From Actinomadura citrea (GTDB lineage: Bacteria > Actinomycetota > Actinomycetes > Streptosporangiales > Streptosporangiaceae): a stretch of 64,000 nucleotides of DNA. Below, in pieces: positions 7,825-16,213 of the stretch (the stretch's first letter is position 1; every line of letters starts with the position of its first letter). The stretch covers positions 4,278,001 through 4,342,000 of the forward strand of contig NZ_JACCBT010000001.1 of assembly GCF_013409045.1 (NCBI RefSeq), in the 5' to 3' direction. The notes under the pieces were generated by a model that was not told the DNA's origin, ran no database searches, and was given only the letters and a program-made list of their open reading frames with translations. The position numbers and the translations under genes are program-made.

Positions 7825-9093
7825 TCAGGCTTCGGCGGCCGTGTCCGCGGGTACCGTTTCCGGCTCCGGCCGTGGCTCCTCCCGGCCTACGGCTTCCAGG
7901 TCCGCGCGCAGATCGGACGGCAGCAGCGGCTCGTCGAGAAGCCTCTGGTACCGCTCGACCAGGGACGTCCGGCCCGGACCGGCGTTCAGCCACGCGCCCA
8001 CCAGCCGCGGGCCTTCGATGTAGGTCACCGAGTAGGCGCGCCAGAGCGGGTCGGTGAGGAACCTCGTCATCCGCCGGGCATGGTCGGGAGGCACCAGGAG
8101 CCAGCGTTCCAGGTACCCGGTGACCTGGTCGGGGTCGGCCCCGCGGTCGTGGAGCATGATGGCCGCGTCCTGGCGCGCGGGCATCAGCAGCCGGATCAGC
8201 CGCAGGACCTCCTCCACCAGCTCGCCCTCGACCCGCACTCCCGCGTCGGCCAGGATGTCGGCGGTCCAGCGGCCCCAGCCCGGACCCGGCACCGCCGCGT
8301 CGGCCATCTCGGCGGTGCCCTCGGCCATGAGGCACTGCGGGGTGTTGACCAGCGAGATCAGGTGCTCGCCGTGGCCGGCTCCGTCGACGAGGCCGGCCTC
8401 CTTGCGGCAGTGCTCGGTGTGGTGCCCGGGATAGGACTCATGGATCGCCAGCAGCGGCAGGGCGGCGATGGTGCGGCCCGCCTCCGCGTTGAGCTCCACC
8501 CTGGAGCGGAACCCGCCGAGGTAGCGGTTGTAGGCGTTCCAGGGCTTGTCGCGCACCACCACGTACTCGACGCTCTCCTGCTCCGGCAGGTCGAACACCG
8601 TGCGGGTCATGGCCCGCAGTTCGCCGGACACCGCCTGCACGGCGCGCGCCAGCCGGTCCGGGGGGACGGCGTTGCGCTCGTAGAACGCCGCGGTCCGGGC
8701 ACGCAGGTCCCCGGAGCCCGGCAGGAGCGCGCCGATCGCGTCGTGGATCTCCGCGTAGCGGTCGGGCTCGCCGAGTTCGATGTCGACCTCGAAGTACGTC
8801 CGGACCTCGTCCCCGAACGGGATCTCCTCCCCGGCCATCCGGCGGGCCGCGCAGTTCAGCGCGGCGAGCTGCGCGGACAGGAACCGGCGCCGCGGCTCGG
8901 CCAGCCCGCTGTCGGGGAGCGCGGCCAGCAGCCGGGCCGACCGGGCGGCCAGCCCGGAGGCGTCGGGCCGCGGTTCGGCCTCCACCCGGCGGGCCAGCTC
9001 CGGGTCGCCGTACCAGGAGTCGACGAACCCGTCGGCGAGCCGGCCGAACCGCAGCCCGAGGCTGAGGTACTCGGTCACCACCTCTTCATGCAT
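7825..9093 (-). CDS. DUF885-like zinc metallopeptidase homologue
   Basis: A 422-residue mostly helical protein. It carries HESYPGHHTEH near residue 215 and EGTAEM about 40 residues later, which match the HExxPGHH and EGxA motifs of DUF885 proteins (gluzincin-like predicted peptidases). There is no signal peptide, and it is shorter than the usual 550-600 residues because the N-terminal part is reduced. ATG 9093 follows AGGGAG at 7 nt. It is the last of a three-gene minus-strand operon behind the class V PLP enzyme and an OppA-like protein, so a peptide or amide intermediate in the product's pathway is a reasonable guess. Metal ligands are present; the substrate is unknown. Confidence 0.65.
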   Translation of the reverse strand: MHEEVVTEYLSLGLRFGRLADGFVDSWYGDPELARRVEAEPRPDASGLAARSARLLAALPDSGLAEPRRRFLSAQLAALNCAARRMAGEEIPFGDEVRTYFEVDIELGEPDRYAEIHDAIGALLPGSGDLRARTAAFYERNAVPPDRLARAVQAVSGELRAMTRTVFDLPEQESVEYVVVRDKPWNAYNRYLGGFRSRVELNAEAGRTIAALPLLAIHESYPGHHTEHCRKEAGLVDGAGHGEHLISLVNTPQCLMAEGTAEMADAAVPGPGWGRWTADILADAGVRVEGELVEEVLRLIRLLMPARQDAAIMLHDRGADPDQVTGYLERWLLVPPDHARRMTRFLTDPLWRAYSVTYIEGPRLVGAWLNAGPGRTSLVERYQRLLDEPLLPSDLRADLEAVGREEPRPEPETVPADTAAEA

Positions 9094-9131
9094 CAGCGCT
9101 CCCTGGATCGCCACCCGGTGGTCCGCCGCCG

Positions 9132-10892
9132 TCACCCCGCAGGGTCGTCCGGCGGGTCGAGCCAGACGCCGGCGAGGTCGTACGCATGGCCGAGCGCGGG
9201 CATCGGGATCGCGCCCCGCACCCGCGGGCCGCGCAGGCGCGGGACCGCCGGCCGCTGGAACAGGATCGGCACGACCGCGGCGTCCTCCAGCACCGTCCGC
9301 TCGGCCAGGTTCCACGCCGCGGTCGACCGCGCCGGCTCCTCGATCGTGGTGAGCGCCCGCTCGATCAGGCGGTCGACCTCCGGGCGCCGGTAGCGGCCGT
9401 GGTTCGCGGAGTTGCGGGAGTCGCTCGACTGGAACATCGGCTGCAGGAAGACCCGGCCGTTGTTCGGGTGCCAGTCCGGCGACCACGACGCGGCCGCGAC
9501 GTCCCACGCTCCCTCCGCCGCGCGCCCCGGATCACCGAGGAGGGCGTCCCGGGCGTCGTGGTCGAGCGCCACCAGCCGGACGGTGACGCCCGCCTTCTCC
9601 AGGTCGGCCGCGTACGAGCGCGCGACCGCCGCGTCCAGGTCGGTGTCGAGATGGACCGCGGTGAGCGCCAGACCGCTCCCGTGGCCCGCCTCGGCGAGCA
9701 GCGCCCGGCACTTCCGCGCGTCTCCCCGGCCCCCCGGGGTCGCGTAGAGGTCGAGCTCCTGGTGCGCGTCGTTGCCCGGCGGCACGACGGAACCGGCGAT
9801 CCGCACCAGCGCACCGCCGCCGGACCGCCGGTGGAGGTCGGCGATCGCCGCCTTGTCGATCGCGTACGACAGCGCCCGGCGCACCCTGGCATCGGCCAGC
9901 GCGCCGCCCGCGGTGGGACTCTGGACGTTGAAGACGAGGTAAGGGTCGAGGGCGAGGCCGAGGCCGTCGCCCGGATCGGCCGGCTCGGCGTCGTGCGGCT
10001 CGGCGACCCGCACCCCCCACGGCAGGTCGGCCGCGCCCGACGCGACCCGCGCGGCGACGCGTTCGGGCGCCGCGTCCTCGACCGTGACCTCGACGCCGTC
10101 GAGGTACCGGTGCCGGAGCGGATCGGACTCCTGCCGCCAGGCGGGATTGGGTTCGAGCCGCAGCTCGCGGCCCGGCACGAGATGGACGGGCCGGTACGGC
10201 CCGTTGCTCCGGAGGTTGCGGTGCAGTTCCGGGCTGCCGGGCAGGAACGCGTCGTACTCGACCGGGGCGGGCGACGCGCACGGCAGGGCCATGATGGCGG
10301 CGAAGTCGATGGCCGGCCGCATGAGCTCGATGACCAGCGACTCGTCGTCCAGGACGAGGACGCCGGGGATGTCGTGGGAGTTCTGGAAGGCGGCCAGTTC
10401 CTCGGCGGCCGGGTCGTCGCGGCGGATCGCCGCGGCGTAGTCCTCGCAGTACTGCGCCATGCCCCTGATCGTGCTGGTGAAGTAGGGCAGGGCGGCGGGC
10501 CTCGTGAGCGGGTTCGCCAGCCGCTTCAGCCCGCGCACGACGTCGTGCGCCGTGACCTCCCGCGCGGGCGCGGTGTCCCAGAAGACGCCGCGGCGCAGGT
10601 GCACCACGTAGTTGGTGTGCCGCGCGCCCATTCCGGTGTTGTAGGTGGACGGGACGTCGGTCGCGAGGTCGGGCGCCGGGGCGATGGCCCGCCAGTCGCG
10701 CAGGTCCGGTGCGGGGGCGTAGCCGAACAGCTGCCGGGCGAACAGCCTGATGAGCTGGTCGGCGGGCGCCTGGTGGGAGGCCGACGGGTCGAGGCGGTGG
10801 ACGGGGGCCGGGCCGTGGAGGCGGAGCGTCCCGCCGGGCCGCGGCAGGTCCTCGCTCCACGGGGCGGCCTGGGGGCGGTCGGAGACGGTCAT
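9132..10892 (-). CDS. Signal-less OppA-like solute-binding-fold protein 1
   Basis: A 586-residue family 5 (SBP_bac_5, OppA/DppA) protein. Domain I begins immediately after a short polar N-terminus (GGTLRLHGP...HRLDP). The family signature with RVRRALSYAIDKAA is present, as is the C-terminal ERTVLEDAAVVPILF. No signal peptide or lipobox precedes the fold, so it should stay in the cytosol, unlike the true lipoprotein at 40773 in this window. No permease genes are nearby. Its ATG overlaps the stop of the PLP-enzyme gene (ATGA). It is clearly paralogous to the protein at 12570: both share IRLFARQLFGY, STI[RK]GMA and PMFQS segments. A non-transport role as carrier, chaperone or enzyme is inferred. 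Confidence 0.85.
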   Translation of the reverse strand: MTVSDRPQAAPWSEDLPRPGGTLRLHGPAPVHRLDPSASHQAPADQLIRLFARQLFGYAPAPDLRDWRAIAPAPDLATDVPSTYNTGMGARHTNYVVHLRRGVFWDTAPAREVTAHDVVRGLKRLANPLTRPAALPYFTSTIRGMAQYCEDYAAAIRRDDPAAEELAAFQNSHDIPGVLVLDDESLVIELMRPAIDFAAIMALPCASPAPVEYDAFLPGSPELHRNLRSNGPYRPVHLVPGRELRLEPNPAWRQESDPLRHRYLDGVEVTVEDAAPERVAARVASGAADLPWGVRVAEPHDAEPADPGDGLGLALDPYLVFNVQSPTAGGALADARVRRALSYAIDKAAIADLHRRSGGGALVRIAGSVVPPGNDAHQELDLYATPGGRGDARKCRALLAEAGHGSGLALTAVHLDTDLDAAVARSYAADLEKAGVTVRLVALDHDARDALLGDPGRAAEGAWDVAAASWSPDWHPNNGRVFLQPMFQSSDSRNSANHGRYRRPEVDRLIERALTTIEEPARSTAAWNLAERTVLEDAAVVPILFQRPAVPRLRGPRVRGAIPMPALGHAYDLAGVWLDPPDDPAG

Positions 10893-12226
10893 GACATCTC
10901 CTCGCCGAGGCGGGCCATGATGCCGATCGCCCGGTCGATCTCCTCGCGGGTGTTGAACAGGTGGGTGCAGACCCGCGCCGCGTAGTGCTGGTGCGGCGAG
11001 CCCGGGACGTCGAACTCGGTCCACCGGATCCAGATGCGGTGCTCCCGCTCCAGGCGGTCGGTGAACGCGGTGAACTTCTTGATGTTCCAGGCGGCCTCGG
11101 GGTCGCGGAACGGGTTGAAGGCGATGAGGGGGGACTTCAGCAGCGGGTCCTCACCGGGCGAGAAGATCGACTCCTTGCCGAAGGCCTCCACGAGGCGCCG
11201 CCGGGCGTGGTCGCCGAGCTCCATCGCCCGCCTCTCGATGCGGTCCCGGCCGATCTCGTCCCAGATCTCGCAGGCCCGCGCCAGCGCGGCGCCCCTGGCG
11301 ATGCTCGCGCTGCCGGCGCTCTGCACGTACAGGGCGGTGTCGTCGCTCTCGACCGACGTCCTCGTCCGCGGCGGGGGACTGCCGATCATCGGATACCAGG
11401 TGGAGATCACGGGCCAGAACGTCGGCAGCGGCAGCGGGTTGTACTCGGGGAAGACCTTGTTGCGCAGGTAGAGGATGCCGGTTCCCAGCGGCCCGCACTG
11501 GAACTTCGACCCCGAGCACGCGATGAAGTCGGCGCCCAGCGCCCGCATGTCCAGGTTCACGAGTCCGGGCAGCAGCGCGCCGTCGATCACGGTGGTCAGG
11601 CCGTGCCGCTGCGCCAGCTCGCACAGCCTGCGCATCGGCATCATCGTGCCCGTGAACAGCGTGATCCCGGCGAACGCGAGCACCTTGGTGCGGGGGGTGA
11701 TGGCCGCCTCGAAGAGGTCGACGATCTCGTCGGCCGTGACGTCGTAGCCGGTCGGCATGGTCAGTGTCTTGATCGTCAGGCCGTACCGGTTCCGGACGAG
11801 GTTGAAGTTGGAGAGCACCGAGTAGCACTCGTGGCTCGTGGTGACCACCTCGTCGCCCTCGTGCAGGTCGAGCCCCTGGATGATGCGGGCGACGCCCTCG
11901 GTGGCGTTGTGGCAGATCACGATCTCGTCCTGGTCGACGCCGAACGCCCTGCCGATGGCGGCGCGGTGCTCGTAGTAGCCGGACGGCTTGTAGACGTCGG
12001 CCAGCCCGCCGGTCCACTCGCGGGTCACCCGGTCGATCGTGTCGAGCACCTCGTAGGGCATCGCGCCGACGGTGCCGGTGTTGAGGTGGGTCGTGGTCGG
12101 ATCCAGGGCGAACAGTTCGCGGATGCTCTCCCATGGCGCGTCGCGGAGCCGCCGCGGTGATCCGCCGTTCGCCGGCCCGGCCGGGTCCGGGACGCTGCGC
12201 TCGTCGGGCTTCACGGACTGTGTCAC
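10889..12226 (-). CDS. Class V PLP enzyme (isopenicillin-N-epimerase/desulfurase-like)
   Basis: A 445-residue fold-type I PLP protein of aminotransferase class V. The Schiff-base lysine is K241 in GSKFQCGPLGTG. The PLP-nitrogen Asp lies in VIDGALLPG, where most relatives have a His three residues after Asp; here it is Leu. The early THLNTGTVGAMP motif is typical of the epimerase/kynureninase branch. GTG 12226 has GGAGGGGG 6 nt upstream; the 13 codons before it lack support. It leads an operon with the OppA-like and DUF885-like genes. Possible reactions are epimerisation, C-S or C-N cleavage, or beta-elimination on an amino-acid unit; sequence alone does not decide. Confidence 0.85.
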   Translation of the reverse strand: MTQSVKPDERSVPDPAGPANGGSPRRLRDAPWESIRELFALDPTTTHLNTGTVGAMPYEVLDTIDRVTREWTGGLADVYKPSGYYEHRAAIGRAFGVDQDEIVICHNATEGVARIIQGLDLHEGDEVVTTSHECYSVLSNFNLVRNRYGLTIKTLTMPTGYDVTADEIVDLFEAAITPRTKVLAFAGITLFTGTMMPMRRLCELAQRHGLTTVIDGALLPGLVNLDMRALGADFIACSGSKFQCGPLGTGILYLRNKVFPEYNPLPLPTFWPVISTWYPMIGSPPPRTRTSVESDDTALYVQSAGSASIARGAALARACEIWDEIGRDRIERRAMELGDHARRRLVEAFGKESIFSPGEDPLLKSPLIAFNPFRDPEAAWNIKKFTAFTDRLEREHRIWIRWTEFDVPGSPHQHYAARVCTHLFNTREEIDRAIGIMARLGEEMS

Positions 12227-12268
12227 GAGTGACCCCCTCCACGTACGGATGACCAGTCTCCTCACAAT

Positions 12269-12286
12269 ACAATATGTTTTTGAAGT
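12269..12286 (-). promoter_or_regulatory. Cluster palindrome upstream of the class V PLP gene
   Basis: On the minus strand ACT-N12-TGT with an A-rich centre, 43-60 bp upstream of the GTG start. One half-site is exact, the other has one change. Confidence 0.5.
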
Positions 12287-12477
12287 TACTTGGCCAATGG
12301 ACCCCGGATGAGGGCATTCCGCACGCCGACGCCGGTACCGTGCGCCGCGCCCCGCTGTACGGGCGATGACCTTGATGGATGCGGAGTCGCGCGAGGTCGA
12401 GGCGGGCCGTGGAGGGAGACCCGGCCCGCTGCAGGAGGATCGCGAGAGACTCCAGTCAGGTCTGATGCACCTAGGGT

Positions 12478-12495
12478 GCTTTAAGAAACGATGGT
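12478..12495 (+). promoter_or_regulatory. Cluster palindrome upstream of OppA-like gene 2
   Basis: GCT-N12-GGT; the spacer TTAAGAAACGAT closely resembles that of the 17436 site (TTAAAAAACGAT). It lies 75-92 bp before the start. Together with 12269-12286 it fills an otherwise gene-free 343-bp divergent region. Confidence 0.5.
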
Positions 12496-12569
12496 AATCT
12501 CCGGCGTGGGACGGGCGGGTCGCCGACGGCGGCCGCGGGGCCCGGCGGCGTGCAGGGAAGGTGATCGGT

Positions 12570-14264
12570 GTGGAGCCTCGTTACGGTGGAACACTCCGCT
12601 ACTTCGGACCTGGCGGAATGGACCACGTCGATCCCGCGTGCGCCTATTACGCCTTTTCGCATCAGATCATCAGGCTGTTCGCGCGGCAGTTGTTCGGCTA
12701 CCCGACGGCCGTGGACGAGACCGCCCTGACCCCGGTCCCCGATGTCGCCGCGGAGTCGCCGACGATCGCCAACGGCGGGATGAGCCCGGACGGGCTCGTG
12801 TACCGGATCCGACTGCGCCCGGGCGTCATGTGGGACACCGACCCGCCGCGCGAGGTGACGGCGGAGGACTTCGTGCGCGGCTTCAAGCGGATGTGCAACC
12901 CGGTGGCCGGCGCCGGGGCGATCGCCTACTACACGAGCACCATCAAGGGGATGGCCGAGTTCGCCGAGGGCTACCGGCGGGAGTTCGCCGGACGGGCCCC
13001 GTCGGCCGCCGACCTGGCCGGTTACCAGAACGCGCACGAGATCTCCGGGCTGCGGGCCGACGGCGACCGCACCCTGGTCGTCGAGCTCGTGCGGCCCGCC
13101 AACGACCTGCTGAACCTCCTGTCGATGATGTTCGCGTCCGCGGCGCCGCGCGAGTACGACGCGTTCGTCCCGGACAGTGCCGAGTTCATCGCCAATATCC
13201 GTTCCAACGGCCCGTACCGCCTCACCGGCTACGAGAACGGCAGTCACCTGACGATGGAGCGGAACCCGGTGTGGCGGCAGGACACCGATCCTCTGCGCCA
13301 CCAGTACGTCGACGGCCTGGACGTGCGGATGGCGCGTGTCGACGACGACCGGGTGCGGGAGGCGATCCGGAGCGGGGAGGCCGATCTCTCCTGGGGCGCG
13401 CCGGTCATCAGCGAGGACCGCCGTCCCCCGGACGCGGACCGGCATCTCGGCTACGCGATGAACCCCTACCTGGTGTTCAACCTGAAGACCCCGAACGAGG
13501 GCGGGGCGCTGCGCGACGTCAGGGTGCGCAGAGCCGTCGCGTACGCCGTCGACAAGGCCTCCATGGTCAGGCTGCTCGACGACATGGACCTGGGGACGGT
13601 GACCCAGACCGCGCACACGGCGATCCCTCCGGGCAACTTCGGGCACCGCGAGTACGACCGCTATCCGACGCCGGGGGACCACGGCGATCCGGCGAAGGCG
13701 CGGGCACTGCTCGCCGAGGCCGGGTACCCCGACGGGCTCACCCTCAGGGTCCTGTACCGTGCCGACGCGCCCCACGCCGACATCGCGCGGTACTACGCCG
13801 CCGACCTGGAGAAGGCCGGGTTCACGGTCGAACTGCGGCTGATCAGCCAGCCCGACGAGTACTACCGGTTCCTGCAGAACCCGGCCATGGCCGAGGCCGG
13901 CGAGTGGGACATCACGGCGGCGGCGTGGACGCCCGACTGGTTCGGCAACAACGGCCGCGCCTACGTCCAGCCGATGTTCCAGTCCAACTTCGCCGCCGGC
14001 ACCAGCAACTACGGCGGGTACCGCAACCCGGAGGTGGACCGCCTCATCGAGGAGGCCCTGTCCGAACCGGATCCGGCGCGGGCGGAGGAACTGTGGCACC
14101 GGATCGACCGGCAGGTCATCGAGGACGTCGCGATCGTGCCCGTCCTGGCCTGCGAGCCGACCATCCCCCACATGACCAGCGCCCGCGTGCGCAACGGCCT
14201 GCCGCTGCCCCAGGTGGACCGCTGGCTCGACGCGGCCTGCATCTGGCTCGACCCGCCCGACTGA
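12570..14264 (+). CDS. Signal-less OppA-like solute-binding-fold protein 2
   Basis: A 564-residue paralogue of the protein at 9132. The fold starts at once (YGGTLRYFGPGGMDHVDP), with no signal peptide or lipobox. Family signatures RVRRAVAYAVDKAS and DVAIVPVLACEP are present. GTG 12570 is preferred because AAGGTGATC, a match to the extended anti-SD sequence, lies just upstream; GTG 12561 sits on top of that site. It is divergent from the PLP-enzyme operon and has its own palindrome. Two such proteins without any ABC permease make import an unlikely function. They may act as a pair on the same peptide-like intermediate. Confidence 0.85.
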   Translation: MEPRYGGTLRYFGPGGMDHVDPACAYYAFSHQIIRLFARQLFGYPTAVDETALTPVPDVAAESPTIANGGMSPDGLVYRIRLRPGVMWDTDPPREVTAEDFVRGFKRMCNPVAGAGAIAYYTSTIKGMAEFAEGYRREFAGRAPSAADLAGYQNAHEISGLRADGDRTLVVELVRPANDLLNLLSMMFASAAPREYDAFVPDSAEFIANIRSNGPYRLTGYENGSHLTMERNPVWRQDTDPLRHQYVDGLDVRMARVDDDRVREAIRSGEADLSWGAPVISEDRRPPDADRHLGYAMNPYLVFNLKTPNEGGALRDVRVRRAVAYAVDKASMVRLLDDMDLGTVTQTAHTAIPPGNFGHREYDRYPTPGDHGDPAKARALLAEAGYPDGLTLRVLYRADAPHADIARYYAADLEKAGFTVELRLISQPDEYYRFLQNPAMAEAGEWDITAAAWTPDWFGNNGRAYVQPMFQSNFAAGTSNYGGYRNPEVDRLIEEALSEPDPARAEELWHRIDRQVIEDVAIVPVLACEPTIPHMTSARVRNGLPLPQVDRWLDAACIWLDPPD

Positions 14265-14279
14265 CGCCGCGGGCGGCGG

Positions 14280-15284
14280 TCAGCGCGGCACGCCCTCGGC
14301 GATCGACATGACCGAGGCGGTGGGCAGGACGCGCGCGAGCCGCAGGCCGGCGGCCTCGAACAGCGGGTGCAGTTCCGCCTCGGTGCGCTCCTGCCCGGTG
14401 CGCGCCGCGAGCATCATGAAGTCCATCGGCTTGCTCTGGTGGGCCGCGTTGCCGGCCGGGATGATCGCGTCGACGGCGAGGACCCGCCCGTCCGGCTTCA
14501 TCGCCCGCCGGCAGTTGCGCAGGATCGCCACGCACTTCTCGTCGTCCCAGTTGTGCAGGATGCGCTTGATCAGGTACACGTCCCCCGAGGGGACGGAGGC
14601 GAAGAAGTCCCCGTCGGTGATCTGCCAGCGGCCGGCGATGTCGTCGCCGCCCAGCAGGTGGTGGCCGAGCACGTGCTCCTCCTGGTCGAGGAGGACGCCG
14701 TGCAGCCCGGGGTTCCTCCGCAGCACGGCACGGAGGAATCCGCCCTTGCCTCCGCCGACGTCGACGACCGTGCCGGACGACGGGAACGCATAGCTCCCGG
14801 CGACGAGGGCGTTCTCGGCCTCGGAGACCGTGGCCATGCCGTCGTAGAAGAGCGCCTCGATGTCGGCGTTCTCCGCGAAGTAGCCGCCGATCGTCGTGCC
14901 GAAGAGCTGCTCGAACGTCGTCGCCTCGTCCCGGGCGACGGTCGCGGCCTCGTGGGTGACCGTCCAGAACATCCGGTCGGTGAACATCAGGATGCCCGCG
15001 CGGGCGGACATCGGCGCGTCGGCGCGCAGCGCGTCGCCCCTGGCGGTCAGCCGGAACCGTCCCGGCCGGTCCTCGTGGACCACGCCGCGTGCCGCGAGCA
15101 GCCGCAGGATCCGGTACAGCGCACCCTGGCCCGTCCCGGTGGCGGCGGCGAGCTCGGCCGTCGTGCGCGGGCCATCGGCCAGGTGGTCGGCCACGCCGAG
15201 TTCGGCCGCCGCGCGCAGCGCGGCCGAGTAGGCGAAGGCCATCGCCTCCTCGAAGAGGAAGAGCGCGGACTGCTGCGCGTCCAT
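14280..15284 (-). CDS. SAM-dependent O-methyltransferase (Methyltransf_2 type)
   Basis: A 334-residue small-molecule O-methyltransferase. It has an N-terminal dimerisation/winged-helix domain (LGVADHLADGPRTTAELAAAT), the SAM-binding VVDVGGGKGGFL near residue 163 and ILHNWDD with the general-base His near residue 233. This is the family of hydroxyneurosporene, DnrK and caffeate methyltransferases found widely in antibiotic clusters. It faces the NMT gene across a shared divergent promoter and converges on the OppA-like gene with only 15 bp between stops. Likely substrates are a phenolic or enolic hydroxyl on the aglycone, or a sugar hydroxyl; the family favours the aglycone. Confidence 0.88.
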   Translation of the reverse strand: MDAQQSALFLFEEAMAFAYSAALRAAAELGVADHLADGPRTTAELAAATGTGQGALYRILRLLAARGVVHEDRPGRFRLTARGDALRADAPMSARAGILMFTDRMFWTVTHEAATVARDEATTFEQLFGTTIGGYFAENADIEALFYDGMATVSEAENALVAGSYAFPSSGTVVDVGGGKGGFLRAVLRRNPGLHGVLLDQEEHVLGHHLLGGDDIAGRWQITDGDFFASVPSGDVYLIKRILHNWDDEKCVAILRNCRRAMKPDGRVLAVDAIIPAGNAAHQSKPMDFMMLAARTGQERTEAELHPLFEAAGLRLARVLPTASVMSIAEGVPR

Positions 15285-15339
15285 GGGCCCCTGCTCCCTC
15301 CCGGCGGCAGCCCGCCGTGGTCCGACCCAGCCAGAGAGT

Positions 15340-15359
15340 TACTCTATGAATATAAAGTA
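15340..15359. promoter_or_regulatory. Best cluster palindrome, shared by O- and N-methyltransferase genes
   Basis: TACTcTAT-gaat-ATAaAGTA, a 20-bp near-perfect palindrome, midway between divergent starts at 15284 and 15419. It reads as ACT-N12-AGT on both strands and is the clearest example of the motif. Confidence 0.7.
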
Positions 15360-15418
15360 TCTGGGGTCACAAGCAACGGTGAGCGGCCCTCGCCTCGATC
15401 CATCGTGGAGGACGCCCG

Positions 15419-16171
15419 ATGAGCTACGGAGCGGCACACGCCGAACTCTACGATCCCGTGTTCCGCAGCCGCGGGAAGGATTTCGAGGCGGAGGCCGAGG
15501 GGCTGAACCGTCTGGTCCGGTCCAGATCCCCGAAAGCGCGCTCCCTGCTCGACGTCGCGTGCGGCACGGGCGCCCACCTGGAGAACCTCGCCAGGTACTT
15601 CGACCACGTCGAAGGGATCGACCACTCGCCCGCCATGCGGGACGTCGCACGCGGGCGCCTGCCCGGCGTCGCGGTGCACTCCGGCGACATGCGGGACTTC
15701 GAGCTCCACCGGACCTTCGACGTGGTCATCTGCATGGGCAGCGGGCTCGCCGAGGCGGAGTCGCCCGAGCAGATGGCCGACTCGGTCGCCAGGATGTCGG
15801 CGCACGTCGCTCCGGGCGGGGTCCTCATCGTCGAACCGTGGTACTTCCCCGACAACTTCCTCGACGGGCATGCCGCGGGGCACCTGTTCCGGGAGAACGG
15901 CCAGGTGATCTCGCGGATGACGCATTCGGCGAGGCACGGGGACACGAGCCGCGTGGAGATCAGGTTCGTGATCGTGGACTCGTCCGGGTTCCGGGAGTTC
16001 ACCGAGGTGATCGTCAAGTACCTGCTTCCCCGGGAAGGGTACGAGGCCGCCTTCGAGCGGGCCGGCTGCACCGTCGAGTTCGTCCCGGGTTTCTCGCTGG
16101 CCGACGGTCGCCCGAACAGCCCCGGGCTCCTCGTCGGCGTCCGCGCCGGCGGCACCGATCGAACCGGATGA
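15419..16171 (+). CDS. DesVI/TylM1-like NDP-aminosugar N-methyltransferase
   Basis: A 250-residue class I SAM methyltransferase. It begins AHAELYDPVFRSRGKDF, has motif I SLLDVACGTGAHLE near residues 43-56, then SGDMRDF and GGVLIVEPWYFP. This pattern closely follows DesVI, TylM1 and EryCVI, which N-methylate 3-amino-deoxysugar nucleotides. With a DegT aminotransferase nearby (17493) the probable role is mono- or di-N-methylation of an amino sugar, likely the proposed 4-amino-pentose. The ATG follows the divergent promoter shared with the O-methyltransferase. Position specificity cannot be read from sequence. Confidence 0.85.
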   Translation: MSYGAAHAELYDPVFRSRGKDFEAEAEGLNRLVRSRSPKARSLLDVACGTGAHLENLARYFDHVEGIDHSPAMRDVARGRLPGVAVHSGDMRDFELHRTFDVVICMGSGLAEAESPEQMADSVARMSAHVAPGGVLIVEPWYFPDNFLDGHAAGHLFRENGQVISRMTHSARHGDTSRVEIRFVIVDSSGFREFTEVIVKYLLPREGYEAAFERAGCTVEFVPGFSLADGRPNSPGLLVGVRAGGTDRTG

Positions 16172-16175
16172 AGTT

Positions 16176-16193
16176 GCTTGACTTTAATATAGT
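16176..16193 (+). promoter_or_regulatory. Cluster palindrome upstream of glycosyltransferase 3
   Basis: GCT-N12-AGT with TTGACTTTAATATAG, overlapping a TTGACT-like -35. It ends 20 bp before the ATG. Confidence 0.55.
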
Positions 16194-16213
16194 TCGCGCT
16201 CGATGCTAACGCC

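Noticed and set aside
12471..14171. 566-codon open frame antisense to the OppA-like gene at 12570
   Set aside because: Composition typical of high-GC shadow frames; no RBS or motif, whereas the plus strand has clear family signatures.
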